Part shown: positions 12,067-23,690 of the stretch, one piece after another | How positions within the stretch are numbered: position 1 is the stretch's first letter | Layout of the letters: the number at the start of each line of letters is the position of its first letter | Origin: Leptodontidium sp. MPI-SDFR-AT-0119 | Lineage: Eukaryota > Ascomycota > Leotiomycetes > Helotiales > Leptodontidiaceae | DNA length: 64,000 nucleotides | NCBI GenBank assembly: GCA_020726505.1 | Contig: JAHLEZ010000012.1 | Coordinates: forward strand, 1,240,001 to 1,304,000 | Reading direction: 5' to 3' | Notes under the pieces: generated by a model | What the model saw: only the letters and a program-made list of their open reading frames with translations | The model's database searches: none | Told to the model about the DNA's origin: nothing | Made by a program: the position numbers and the translations under genes

Positions 12067-13745
12067 CTTGAAAAAGAGTGTGGTGGATGAAATGCTCACG
12101 GAAAGAAAAGGGGTTTGGGAGGTACCACTAAGGTTATAAGACTTCAGTCTCTGGCTAAGCATTGCGCCACTTTCCTTTGAATTGGACAAGCTTCAAAGAG
12201 AGTTTTCGTTTTCGTATATTTGAGAGATCGAGAGTAAGAAAACATGCTTAAAAATGGCACAGTGATTGAGTTTGCAAAGCTTGCTAATAAACTTCGGTCG
12301 GAAATGCAATTAAATTGTGATCCTGCTAAAGAAGAGAGGTTCCTTTCTTCAGTAGACTGGAAAGGGGCTTATTTTATTACCAGGGATGGAAGTTTACAAG
12401 TTCGAACGTTGAACCCAAAGTACGGGGGATCCGTTTTCTGTCCATTGAATAACAGAAGTACAGTTCCAGCATGAGGGCACCGATTGTGATGTCACAACAT
12501 ATCACAGCTTGCACAGCTAACCGTGTCAAGAAAAGTCAATTTATAGCAATACTTCCTATAGATCTTACCCCTTTTCATACTCGGGACTTTAGGCTAGAGA
12601 ATCGGATGAACCGGATCCATGTACAAGGTTTACAATGTTTCATCGCCGAAGAGATGGGAACTTACTTTGATTGATTTAAACTTTAACCTTAAATAAAACG
12701 TGTCTCGTTTACTCATAAATCACTCACTTCGTCCTTGTGACGTAACTTTTACAATCGACTAAGTGAGCTTGTGGTTTAAATCTGCGCGAATCCCGACGCT
12801 TTCAAGACAGTGGCCACGATCTACTATTGTGTTCATAACCGACAGCTCCGTCTCATCTTTGGAATTATGTTCTGCTGCGACACATCGAGCCAGACTCTTC
12901 ACTTAGTTCCATGGAACACACAGATTTGACAGAAGTAAACCTTCACGGCATAATACTTTCTTCATTCAAGTTGAACATGGGCCATAAGTGTAAAATAACT
13001 TCCGTTTGACTTTCGCCGGCTATTGGTGGACTCCGCTTGCCAGCATTCCCAGGGACTCGCCGGAGCCCTCGCTTCCCAGCCCGGAGGCACGGGTCTGTGG
13101 TCTACAGGCAGTTTAGCGAGACATTTTCAGGCTCTAAGAACCCAAAGTCAGCAACTTGACTTGATAATTACTAAATAACGATGTAATCTCTCAACTTTTT
13201 TCTTGGTGTATATTGTAAAGAAGAAGCGTATTAACATTTCTTTTAACTAGCTTTTTGAATTATATTTTCAAAAAAATACTTCGATTTTTGACTTGGCTGT
13301 GAAATGCCCTGTGGCGCACGAACCCATGATCCTGGGTTCGTTAGGTTATGAAAGCTTCGGGAGCTTCAGTCTGCCGAACCCATTGAAAAGGGTAGGAAGC
13401 GTGCTGGTTACCATCGAGGGCCAGTGTGTTGTGCTACGGAAGTATTGTGTGTCAAGATCAAGCATACGACGACCAGGTTCCCGGCACTTTCAAAATAAAG
13501 CCCGTAACAACATAAGTACACTCGGCTGAGTCGGCTTCCGCCACGTTCCTCGATAAACTCAACATATTTACAAGCAAAGCACTTGTAGTGTAGCATGACT
13601 GGAGGTAGTGATATATTTAGGACCCAGTTCCATGTCTTAAATTTTGTTCTATGGTGCCAATTCAAATCATCCAGAGCAGTCTGACTTGATGCTTGTCAGC
13701 CATTCCCGGGCCATATCTGACTTCCACGGCTCTATTCTGCCTAGA
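12067..13745. other. Intergenic region, subtilase to second acyltransferase
   Basis: The first bases are the subtilase promoter (minus strand). Two small open frames at 12244-12474 and 12471-12674 overlap by ATGA, but they show no recognisable domain and sit in fairly AT-rich sequence. I see no support for calling them genes. The rest shows no gene, repeat or RNA that I can identify. Confidence 0.5.
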
Positions 13746-15221
13746 TCACTCAAGCTTTCTACCACATCTCGTGTTGAGCCATTGTGCACACTTCACAGCC
13801 CTATTGTCGAATGCTCTCCAATGCATATCTCCAACCCAGACCACGAACGGCGTGGTGAGAATCGCACCCACAAAGAACCCGGCACTGTAGTTCGGAAGCC
13901 CATACGGCAACCACCTTTTGCAGTTTCCAATGATCACAGTCCCAACAGTGAACAGCATAGTCCAATGAACGATGTAGAATCCGAACGATATATCCCCCAT
14001 ATAACTCGCCAGCTTCGTAGGGAATGGTTGCAGAATTTCGAGGTGCTCGAAAGATAGGAGGAGGAGGAACGCGCCGATTGAGATCCAGAAGTATTGTTGT
14101 GCGACTTCGTCGCCGGAATATTGCACAGGTGTGAGGCCACAGAAATTGCGAAAGCCGAGAGAGTTGCATGCTTGGAATGCTGGCCAGCTGCCGAGGAAGA
14201 GACCAGTAACGAAAGTTACAGTCCAACAGACTGCCTTCAATGGTTTCAGGTACATCGGTTTCATGGATCTGGCACCGCACATATCCGATTCGAGGGAACT
14301 CTCTTTGCGGTAAATTCGAAGCTCGGCAAAGATTGGTCCACTGGTGAATAAGAACAGCTCCCACCTGCCCATGTGTAGGAAGAACACAGCAAACAGGATC
14401 AATATTCCCAGTCTGTAAAGTGGTTTTGTGTTGCCAAGTCCAAGGACGAGTAGGAAGACGACCATCGACCCTCGGAATTCCATTGGCAGAGCCCACAAGT
14501 GCGGCAAACCAGGTGGGTAGTATTCCCTCCAGAAACTTGGATCGAGCATTCGAAATAGCACAGGTACGTAGTCTCAGATTTGGCGCCACAGTGATGAGGC
14601 TTTTGGCATGCAACCATCGCGTGTGAAATTCTCGGCTCCGTAGCAAGTGAAGTAAATCGTTACCGCAGTTCCGAACATGGCTGGTACAATTGGAAGAAAG
14701 AGTCGTGGAGTTCGACGAAACGCCGCGGACGAGAGATTGTCGTATAGCGCTCGAGTGTCGCCTTCCCGTGCTAGTTGGAGAGGTTTGTAGGAAAGTACAT
14801 AACCGGAGAGGATGAAAAATATCGCTACTATGAAGCGGCCCGAGAAGAGCAGTCGAAGAAATGGAAGCTGAATGATCGAGTCTTCGGGTCGTCCTCCATA
14901 TCCATTGTGCAGCTAGTGCGCATATAAGATGTGCTGGATGTAGACTAGAGAGGCTGCTATACCGCGGACACCGTTCAAGTACGATGTTTCTGTGATCCTC
15001 CTCTAAACTTTCTTCTCGTTACTTTGGAGAAACGACGGGGTAACGAATGTGGCGATACAAGCAAGCCAGGTCTGTCTGGTGATGGTAGCTGAGTTTCCGG
15101 CTGGTTCTTTCAGTTCCTACCCCAAGTCATCGTTGAGAGACGTGTCGCTAGGAGTCAAAAGCTCGTAGCGATGAAGGTAATGTGAGGGCAAAAATAACAA
15201 AAGACGATGAATCAGTCCCAT
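13746..15221 (-). pseudogene. Second acyltransferase-3 gene with four in-frame stop codons and no frameshift
   Basis: From ATG at 15221-15219 (MGLIHRLLLF) one frame runs 492 codons to the stop at 13746. It is interrupted by TAG at 15117-15119 (codon 35), TAG at 15003-15005 (codon 73), TAG at 14913-14915 (codon 103) and TGA at 14574-14576 (codon 216). Everything between them is good acyltransferase-3 sequence: TSYLNGVRGIAAS, FFILSGYVLSYK, LPHLWALPMEFRGS and a series of membrane helices ending near FDNRAVKCAQW. No insertion or deletion is needed. All four stops are one G-to-A or C-to-T change away from sense codons (TGG, CAG or CGA). It is distant from the plus-strand copy (roughly one third identity by eye), so the two are not recent duplicates. 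RIP-like mutation, decay or UAG editing could each explain it. The 272-codon frame after the last stop lacks the family N-terminus. Confidence 0.75.
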
Positions 15222-17000
15222 TGCGACTCGATGCAAAGTTTGCCAATAGGTTTGCTACAAATATCTCACAATAGGGCCATGGAATTCGAAAGAGGAAAGG
15301 AGGTAAGCTGCCCGCGCGCGAGGTCCATCCATTGAAATCTGACGCCGCTTCACGTCTGGCATTCCAATTTTGGAATGTGTGATGGATCTATGATCTATTG
15401 GGTATACATAGAAAAGAAAAATCCTCAACTTTGATTCATCACATTCGCGTTGGTGGTCGCGAGACATAGCTGCTGCGGGCTGTTGTCATTATGATTCATC
15501 GCTTCGAGGACGGCCGAGCCCAAGGCTACTGATGAAGCTATCTTCTAGTTTCTGTCGAGAATGTTGCTTCTATTTTCTTTTCCTTTTTTCTTTTGCTTCT
15601 GCTAGTAAGACATCGACCTGCAAATGTGACGTGGCATATCCCTTGCTTGTCAGCTTAAAGTTCCCTCAACATTTCTTTGGCTGCATTACATTTGCATCGT
15701 TTCATTTTCCTGAACTAGATCACAAACATGGTTCCTCATAAAAAGTATTTTGAGATAGAAAGGGTCCCAGTTACGGGCGAGAAGTAAACAAACATGCCTT
15801 GCTCCCTTTCCCCATTCGTTTCCTATCTAAGCGAGCTTTGGAGAAGAATCATCGGACTTACTTCTCCTTCAAGAGCCCAACCATCGGCATAATAATTACT
15901 GGTCTGCAGGAGTTCAACACGCCACTCTGTCATGATTGTCTCCACTCATATGAACTTTGAGTTGAACCACTGACTGGCATTGTCCAAATTGTGTTGAGAT
16001 TTGTGGAGAAAACAAGTGGACAAGGAAGAAACACTTGCGACTTAAAACTCGGCAAACCAGTAATTCCCTCCGATACAAGTACCATCTCCAAAAGAAAAAA
16101 CCTTAAAATATCAATCGCCACCAATTAGTTGATCATTTGGCATGGATTTCGTCGTTTCTTTTGAGTAGATAGATACATGGCCTCGCTCCACAATCCACTC
16201 CAGCCACTGGACAACCAGTCTTGATTGTCCCGGTTTTGAATACATCTGCCATGGAATTGTGCAAGCCAAACTACAAGCTCTAAGTTAAGCTTATTTAAAT
16301 AAATTGAGGGGCCATCAACCTTTTTTGCGTGACCACTAGAGCGTCCATTGGTACCTGTATTTTCCGAGTCATTTTCGCATCACATGATCTTCACATCTTT
16401 CAACCACGCACTTGAACCAGGCCCCTTCATTCGCACTTATACAATCCCTGCGTTTGTTTCACACTAAGAACACAGTTTACAGTTCTGCTTATCCTGCATA
16501 CAAGTGCCGACTCACACTTTCTCCCTGTCGCGTCCATTCGGCTGACCATCCATCCGCATTTCCACTTGTCCGAACCCAACATTATGAAAAGTAAATCTCA
16601 ACAGACACAGATTCCCATCTTCCATAACACTCCGAAGAATAGGAGAAGAGAATCCAAGAATCAGAACATTCCGAGGCATCACATGTTAACCTGATCCATG
16701 GGACGATTAGTGAACTGTTTTCCCATGAGAGACATCAGCCGAGGCGTGCGAAATCGACCCACGTTCTAAGCGTGGTGCCTGGAGAGCGTCGCGGTTGAAA
16801 TCCCAACAGAAACAGAATGTCGCTTCTGGGAAAAGGAGGCGTAATGAACATTCTGGCAAGTAAGTATATGAGATATGAAGTCTTCTTCCTAGAATGTAAG
16901 TGAGTGATTCTGCTATCTTCGCATTGTTTCTCTATTTGCATTTAATTGCATTTGCAGAGGTTTTTTTTCTTTCATTGGTGCCATTCGAATTGATCAAAAG
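15222..17000. other. Intergenic region upstream of the desaturase gene
   Basis: About 1.8 kb without a recognisable gene. Small open frames are present but show no domain, no coding-like composition and no convincing splice continuity. The right part is presumably the promoter and leader of the desaturase gene. A 5-bp hairpin with a tRNA-like anticodon loop near 16758-16774 was examined and rejected as a tRNA. Confidence 0.5.
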
Positions 17001-18444
17001 ATGGCTCCATCTACAGCCTCAACGTCGCGGTTTAGACCAAGTTCTACCCTCAAGAAGGCACATATCGGAAACCAGGCTTTCACATGGGCAAATTGGTACG
17101 AGCATATCGCGTGGATCAATGTCATCTTCGTGGCAGGAATTCCGCTGTACGGCATCATCACTGCTTTTTCCACGCCGCTGGTAGGGAAGACTGCCATTTG
17201 GGCCTTTGTGTATTATTTCGTGACTGGATTGGGGATTACTGCTGGTAAGATTCCCGAAATTGATTCTGGATAGAGCCCTTTTCCCCCTTTTTGTTTTTCC
17301 CCCTCGGTGATGGAATGTTGACAAAGTGGTAAGGCTATCATAGACTCTGGTCTCATACCTCATATACCGCCACACTTCCCATCCAAATATCCCTTGCACT
17401 CCTCGGTGGAGGTGCCATCCAGGGCTCCATACGATGGTGGTCCCGTAACCATCGCGCACATCACCGATACACGGATACTCTCAAGGATCCATATTCAGTC
17501 CAGAAAGGCCTTCTGTACTCTCATATGGGATGGATGGTATTGAAGCAAGACCCTCAGAGGATCGGACGCGTGGATATAACAGACCTCAACAACGACCCCA
17601 TAGTCATGTGGCAGCATCGGAACTTCGTCACCATCGCGCTATCCATGTCATTCCTATTCCCATGTGTGGTCGCAGGGCTAGGTTGGGGCGATTGGAAAGG
17701 CGGGCTGATATATGCCGGAATACTGAGGCTTCTGGTGGTCCAGCAAGCTACGTTCTGCGTGAATTCGCTCGCTCATTGTACGTCTTTACTCTTCTTCCCT
17801 CTTTAGCCCAAGATATACAGATACTGACTTGGATTCGATCAACAGGGATAGGAGATCAACCCTTCGACGACCGTAACTCACCCCGTGACCACGTCATCAC
17901 AGCCCTCGTCACTCTCGGCGAAGGCTACCACAACTTCCACCACGAATTCCCCTCCGACTATCGCAACGCGATCCAATGGCACCAATACGACCCGACGAAA
18001 TGGGCCATCTACTTCTGGAAACAGCTCGGTCTAGCCAGCAACCTGAAGACCTTCCCAGGGAACGAGATTGAGAAGGGCCGCGTGCAGCAGCTGCAGAAGA
18101 AGATTGATCGCAACCGCGCTACATTAGATTGGGGTGTTCCGTTAGACGAGCTGCCGCTGGTTGAGTGGGATGATTTTGTGGCGAGGGCGAAGGAGGGAGA
18201 GGCGTTGGTGGCTATTGGAGGTATTATTCATGACGTTGGGGGGTTTGTGAAGGATCATCCTGGTGGGAAGGCTTTGATCAATTCGGCGATTGGGAAGGAT
18301 GCTACGGCGATGTTTAATGGTGGTGTTTACAACCATCTGAATGCGGCACATAACTTGCTCTCGACAATGAGGATAGGTGTATTGAGAGGTGGTTTGGAGG
18401 TCGAGGTTTGGAAGCGAAGTCAAATTTTGACGAAGAATGTTTAA
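17001..18444 (+). CDS. OLE1: Acyl-CoA delta-9 desaturase with C-terminal cytochrome b5 domain
   Basis: Exons 17001-17244, 17334-17777 and 17846-18444 (1287 nt, 428 residues; introns of 89 and 68 nt). The three histidine boxes of membrane desaturases are present: HRLWSH (84-89), HRAHH (121-125) and HNFHH (258-262). Between them lie paired membrane helices (for example [20 protein letters not shown]). After residue 330 a cytochrome b5 domain follows, with the haem motif HPGG near 367. This is the fungal Ole1 layout: the enzyme introduces the cis double bond at C9 of palmitoyl- and stearoyl-CoA in the ER, with electrons from the fused b5 domain. The start ATG follows a purine at -3 and gives a normal N-terminus ([11 protein letters not shown]). 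All splice joins fall inside conserved motifs (AG|YHRLWSH and AH|WIGDQPF), which makes the model reliable. Confidence 0.93.
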
Positions 18445-19034
18445 AAAGTTTATCTCAAGTAGATTTGGCGTTGTGCTGAGTTTGGGCTTGCTGTTTGGCG
18501 GCAGAATAGGTCTCTTTCTTGGGCAGAGTCGAGGATCTATACATACGGAGGCATTTGCGTGGCCGATCTTCAATTCGCATCCTGAGTATGAAGCCGAAAG
18601 TCCATAGATGAGAATGCAAGACACAATCTTAACATTACCTACCTCGCGGAAGAGAAGGGACAGTGTCGATGCTGCACAAGTGCACACGATATCCACAGAC
18701 GCTCATTCGCTCATAAAGTTGCGAAGAACCGGACTCCGTCCACGTCCCGAAATCATTGCTAATGCAGCTAAGAATGCACGTATGAAACCAATCCGGAAGT
18801 CCGTGAGCATGATGCATCTACAACCACACTTTCTGAATTTGCGTGCAGAGTACAACGCCTTCGTGACACATGAGTCCGTGGGGAAGATGAGGCGGGGTCG
18901 TTGCTAGTGCTTGTTGTAGCTACATCAGCGTGCATGCGTTTGGTTTGGTTTGTTGTATATAGCCTGAACTTTGACCCAACATCACTTCACCTGAGATTTC
19001 TGGCGTCGGGCAAGAAAGCTCGTAATTTGCGAAT
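18445..19034. other. Intergenic region, desaturase to methyltransferase pseudogene
   Basis: This is the 3' flank of the desaturase gene. The open frames here (for example 18608-18907) look non-coding and no RNA gene was seen. Confidence 0.5.
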
Positions 19035-20323
19035 ATGGCGACTCTCCTCTAACTAGTCCAGCAAGTCCAAGTTGCCGCCGAGGCCGTGGTATCTGGAAAT
19101 GGGGGCGGCGATAATCTGGAATTGAGGCGAGCGATACGGAAGTTGAACCGCGTTGCTGAACCTCCTGCGAGCGGTTGAGGAGAGTGCTTTATCAGGTCAG
19201 TCGAGCAAAGTCGTAGGGAAACACCAGATCTTGATGTCTGACGGAACCCAGACAGTGCAAAATGCAACCGTCAGACTAGCCGTCGAGATGGGCTTGCCCC
19301 ATGTTCTGGTCGAGGCGAAGGAGATGAGTGCCGATGAGCTTGCAGTGAAATGTGACGCTGATAAGCTGCTGGTTGGTAAGATTCTCGATGTCTTTCATCT
19401 TGTCGGTGCTGTCTGAATTCAACACAGAAGAGTCAAGGGGAATCTTGAGCTAATCGCTATTACAGTACGCGTAATGAGAGTCCTCACGGCAATGGACATC
19501 GTCGACGAAACCGGCGAAGAGCAATACAGCGCCAGCCCAACAACAGTAGCCCTCGCATCAGCAACATGGACAGGCGCAGTTAGATTTCTGTGAGTCAATT
19601 TAAACTCTCCCAACCTCCATTGTCCTCGTTCAACCATCTCCACTCCAGACCATGTCAACATACCAACACCTCCATCCAGACACGACACACTCACCCCCGC
19701 CTACGCCAAACTCTCAGAATACTACCACAACGCCAGTTTCCTCCCCCCAGAGAAAACAGCAATAGAATACGCCACCGGCACCGATTTCTGGAAATTCATC
19801 AATCAGCGACCCACTCTCCGCCAACACTTCCTCGTCTACATGCGCGGTCGTAAAGATGGAAATCCTCGCTGGCTTGACTACTTCCCCGTCACGACACAAG
19901 TCGATGATCTAAGTACTGCTGAAGATGCCGTGACCCTCGTGGATATTGGAGGGAATCTCGGACATGATGTCAAGTTGTTTCGGGAGAGATGTCCTGATAT
20001 CCCAGGAAGGGTGGTGTTAATGGATTTGCCGGAGGTGGTGAGAGGGAATACGGATCCGCTGGATGGGGTTGAGAAAGTGGAGTATGATTTCTTCACTCCG
20101 CAGCCTGTTATTGGTAATAAACCTCCCTTCCTCCTCCTTCTTACGCCCTCTTTACAATTCTTTCTAACCTCCTCCAGGTGCGAAATTCTATATGTTCCGC
20201 TCTATCTGCCATGACTGGCCCGACGAGGCCTGTTTGAAGTTCCTCAGCAATACCGTGAAGAGCCGTCTACGAAGGAGGAGGTCTGTTGAGGTAATCGATA
20301 TCGCCGACCCATCCGATCTATGA
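19035..20323 (+). pseudogene. O-methyltransferase (family 2) pseudogene
   Basis: Pieces of a fungal SAM-dependent O-methyltransferase appear in order but in different frames. An N-terminal piece starts at ATG 19035 (LVQQVQVAAEAVVSG) with TAA at its sixth codon. A second piece in another frame contains NATVRLAVEMGLPHVL. A joined piece after a plausible intron (about 19377-19464) reads RVMRVLTAMDIVDETGEE. Next comes the SAM-binding region VTLVDIGGNLGHDV and DLPEVVRGN, and finally FRSICHDWPDE (the HDWPD motif with the catalytic His), then a disordered end closing at TGA 20321. The natural splice at about 19588-19648 leaves the next conserved exon one base out of frame. The combination of an early stop, frame changes and an eroded C-terminus indicates a dead gene. 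Such enzymes often serve in secondary metabolism, but no biosynthetic core gene lies nearby. Confidence 0.7.
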
Positions 20324-20436
20324 CCAGGATGGGAGTTCATGCGTGTTTCCGTCCTCGACCCGTTTGTTTCGATAATCGGTCGCGACATAGTGTCCAGTCC
20401 TCCGAATGAATTCTGTTTGGAAGATGTTGAGTCTTC

Positions 20437-20754
20437 TCAGTTTGTTCGCGTGCTTGTACGTCGGTATCCAAAGCAGAGCATCGACAAGATCACAAGACGA
20501 TTTCCTCCAACAGGAAGACCACTGATCCAGTATTGACCAACATTCCCAAAGGGCTTCAACGCATTGATGATGCCAGAAAAACCATTCAGAATATCCTCAG
20601 GAAAGGAAAGTTCTTTCTGTGAATATTGCGCCACTAGCTCTTGGTAGATTTCAAAACCCCTGCCGTCCAAGATTTTGTGTAAAGTGAAGGTCGGCGATAG
20701 GAACCACCATACGACAGAACGCACAACTCTTCTTCCTTCGAAGCTCGTGTACAT
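20437..20754 (-). pseudogene. Fragment resembling a HET-domain (heterokaryon incompatibility) protein
   Basis: A 105-codon minus-strand frame reads YQELVAQYSQKELSFPED, then ILNGFSGIINAL and GLPVGG. This resembles the segment just after the HET domain in many fungal HET proteins, where a Y-x-x-L-V-x-x-Y-(S/T) stretch is followed by D-x-L-N-A-F-x-G-I. The frame has a stop close upstream of its ATG and ends soon after the similarity, and no HET core was found in neighbouring frames. I read it as a leftover piece. Its position next to the dead methyltransferase suggests a local decay zone. The call rests on one short similarity. Confidence 0.4.
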
Positions 20755-21900
20755 GACCTAGATGCCGGATCTCGATTTTAGAGCGCTTGAGATCGCGTTT
20801 GGCTCGCCCGATATGAAACTAGCCTGCGAAGTCGAATCCGGGGCAGCAGCAGAGATTGATGTCTGGTGGTGCATCTGTGGTCTTGGAGATGTCGGATATT
20901 GCTCTGGATTGCTTATTGAAGTTCGGGAAGGAAGACAGATAGGTGATGGGAAAGTAAAGTAACGAAAAAAAGAGAGGACTCGTGATTAGAAAGAGATCAT
21001 GCGGATCGCAGAAGCCAGTGCATGCCTGGTTACTTACCTTGAGCGAAAAACTCATTACCTTGGTTTGTACAAGAAACATGTGTACAACCACGGAGACATA
21101 TTCACATCAAAACCGGAGCTGAACCTCTCAACGAGGACAATGGTGGTCTGGTAAGGATTCGCGAACGTGCAAGTGGAAGTGGGTCCACACCAAAGTCCCA
21201 ATTCAGAAAACGTGATCCCCACCCCAAGGCCCCAAACAAATGTCCCTCAATATACCCACAAGTCAGAAATTGAGAGATAACACTCACGTCAACTCTATAT
21301 TTCAGACCGAGCCGTCAAACGAGAGATTTAAAGCATTTCTCAACCGGAAAGGGAAGTGAGCTTTATCACGTGCGGTGTCTTAGCGTCCTTTCCAATTCTC
21401 ACCTGAAGTTTTGTTGCACGTCGCAAGTTTTTTCGAAATCTCGAAATCTGCAGACCCCTGCACCTCACAAAACAAAGTAAACGAACGAACGACCTACTCA
21501 AATTTCAAATCGGCCAACAACAAATCCTTTCCTTTTATCGACTCTACTCTATGCCGCCGCAATCAGCTTAACTGAGCTAAATATAGGGGATTAAATTAAT
21601 TCAATGATTGGCACTGCCTGACTTGGAATCCAAGTGCTGAAGTAAGTATGGTCAATTGAGCTACTAAGCAAGACGTTGAGATCAAGCCTCTTCCCTACTC
21701 AACAGCATGATGAGATGGGTAGTTGGAGAATGTTGACGCAGCCAGATTTAGATCACTGTGCAGAATACGAATAAAATTCAGCGATCGAAAATTTCAACTG
21801 GGGAATGAAATTATTCGTGCTACTAACTTGCACAGGTGGTTCCGATCATCGAGTAAGAACGAACGATGCCATCCAACATCTCAGTAATCATCCCAATCTT
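20755..21900. other. Intergenic region left of the S28 peptidase gene
   Basis: No gene is recognised. It includes a 15-bp near-perfect palindrome around 21627 (ACTTGGA/TCCAAGT), and at 21409-21426 an 18-bp sequence that recurs at 32961-32978 (see findings). Confidence 0.5.
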
Positions 21901-23690
21901 CTACGATTTCAACTCATCATACTGCTTAATCATCTGCTCCAACTGCCACTCCTGCATCCACTCCAACACAAACATAATCTCCTGTGCCTGCACATCCCTC
22001 ACTGGTATGGGTGGCAAGAAGTCCGGTGGGGAATCCACCGTCTGGTTCGGGAACAGTCCGTTCTCATCCCAATGATGCACAGCTCCTGCAATCAGAGAGA
22101 AAGGCTCGCTGACGGTGTCTGTCCGGTTGACGGCAGTGGTGTTAAAAGGAGAAGCGTGGGGCGTGGCTGGTCTCCATGGATCTTGCTCGCCATCAATAAT
22201 GGCCAGACGTGGGTATGAAATACCAAAGCCTCCGAATTTGTTGATAGCATCTACATCTGGGGGTGTGGTGATGTTGAATGCGTACTTGCAGACCAATGAG
22301 TTATACTCGAGATCGCTAGTACGAGAAACGAGAGGGAGGATGTCGTCTGGGTAGCCAGATCCAGTTTGCAGGTATCCCCATTGAGTGCAGTACTGATATG
22401 GCCATGATCTCCAGTCTTGAGTGATATCGTCTTGTTCGTAGTGGGTGATATTGTGAGTTCCAAAGCAGGTATCTTGAGACCCTTCACAATCATCCACTGC
22501 GTACTGTGCCAGCCAACCAATCCAATTCAGGATTGGAGTAGTGAGTTTCCCGATTTCGGATTCGTATCCACCTTTCTTAATAATGTCTTGCACGGTGTCT
22601 ATGAGTCCTTTGGAGGTTGGGTAAACCAACTCGGTAGAAGTAAGATTTCCACAGTACAAGTCGAAAGAAGGGTCGTTAAGCTCCGGATCCCAGTTCTTCC
22701 CTTGCCAGCTACCAATGCCGTATGCAATAGTCGCCGCAAAATCGTCATCGTGAGTAACATTTGGCAACCCAAAGGCGGCCTTCAATTCTGCCGTTGTATC
22801 GGAATCGTTCTGGCGAATAATGATGTTGTCCACCAAATCGATAATCTTCTGCTGATATTCGATACATTGCTGGTTAGCATACCAGCGAATGGGTTCCCAG
22901 TACGCCCAATAATCCCAAATGGCTTCTGTGACTCCACTGGAGGAGATAGCACCTGCTCTGGGTCAGCATTTAGTGCTCTATCAAATCTAGTGAAGACGTA
23001 CCCCAGTAAACATCCGGATACAGCTTCCTCAAGAACGCAACAAAAGCTCCGGCATAACTTCCACCATACGCAAGATACGCCGTATTCGGAGCCGTGAGGT
23101 TCTTATCTTCTAACCCAGCGTAGACGGCATTCTGTGCAAAGTACGCCTGATCCGCAAGTGCCTGGTCTGTAGTCAAGAAGCGCAGACTCTCCGTCGTGAG
23201 GTTCTGCGTCGGCCAACTCGTCCCATAGTATCGATGTTCTAGCACGACTCCAATACCATTTGTAGCCACCGCCAAATCATGCAGCAATCCCTTCTGCAGA
23301 AACCCCAATCGTCCCACTCCGTCCGTCTCTCCAGACTGCAGCACGATCACAGGCCCGCCGTCCTTGTAGTATGTAGCGTCGAACCAGTATCGCAAGTTGA
23401 ACTTCTCGTCGGAATGCGGTTCGTACAGGGAGTCGTTGTGGAAGTGATCGACTGGCACAGAGAGATTGTAGGCTGGGTAGAGGAGAGCTGGGTCGGTGTC
23501 CTCACGCTTGTGTATGGCACGGTTCGAGATAGTCGTTCTCTGGATTACTCAATCAGTCTCGATCATCTGGCTCTGGCTTGGAAGGCTCACTCACTCGTAA
23601 TTTCTGTTCAATTGCCCTCATCGGCGCAGCAGCAAAGGAAGCCCCAACAAGCCCCAACACCGCACAAAGTGCGCTAAGCTTCTTAACCAT
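21901..23690 (-). CDS. Secreted serine peptidase, family S28 (prolyl carboxypeptidase-like)
   Basis: Exons 23595-23690, 23002-23539 and 21901-22952 (1686 nt, 561 residues; introns of 55 and 49 nt). The first 22 residues form a signal peptide (MVKKLSALCAVLGLVGASFA), and a possible dibasic pro-site (HKRED) follows. The nucleophile motif GGSYAG lies near residue 193, preceded by LEHRYYGTSWP, which is typical of the family. The second splice join restores YWGAISSSGV. The charge-relay Asp and His are likely in DGEQDPWRP and VHHWDENG near the C-terminus. Several N-x-S/T sites suggest glycosylation. S28 enzymes release residues after proline, mostly at acidic pH outside the cell or in vacuoles. With the S8 subtilase this gives the window two secreted proteases. 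Confidence 0.9.

Noticed and set aside
12244..12674. Two small overlapping open frames (76 and 67 codons) joined by ATGA, operon-like.
   Set aside because: This is a fungal nuclear region. Neither frame has a recognisable domain, and the overlap is easily chance.
2687..15221. Use of an alternative genetic code (UAG read as an amino acid) to explain the acyltransferase stops.
   Set aside because: Other genes here, such as the Nup82-like, GH11 xylanase, Mcr1-type and CorA-like genes, end with TAG at the expected C-terminus, so UAG works as a normal stop.
16758..16774. A perfect 5-bp hairpin CCACG/CGTGG with loop TTCTAAG, which reads as an anticodon loop with CUA (amber suppressor); attractive because the window has in-frame TAG codons.
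   Set aside because: No acceptor stem, D-arm or proper T-arm surrounds it on either strand. Such hairpins are expected many times by chance in 64 kb.
21600..21665. A sequence that resembles part of a tRNA on the minus strand (TAGCTCAATTG plus a stem around ACTTGGATTCCAAGT).
   Set aside because: No acceptor stem or T-arm could be paired. The stem is just a short palindrome.
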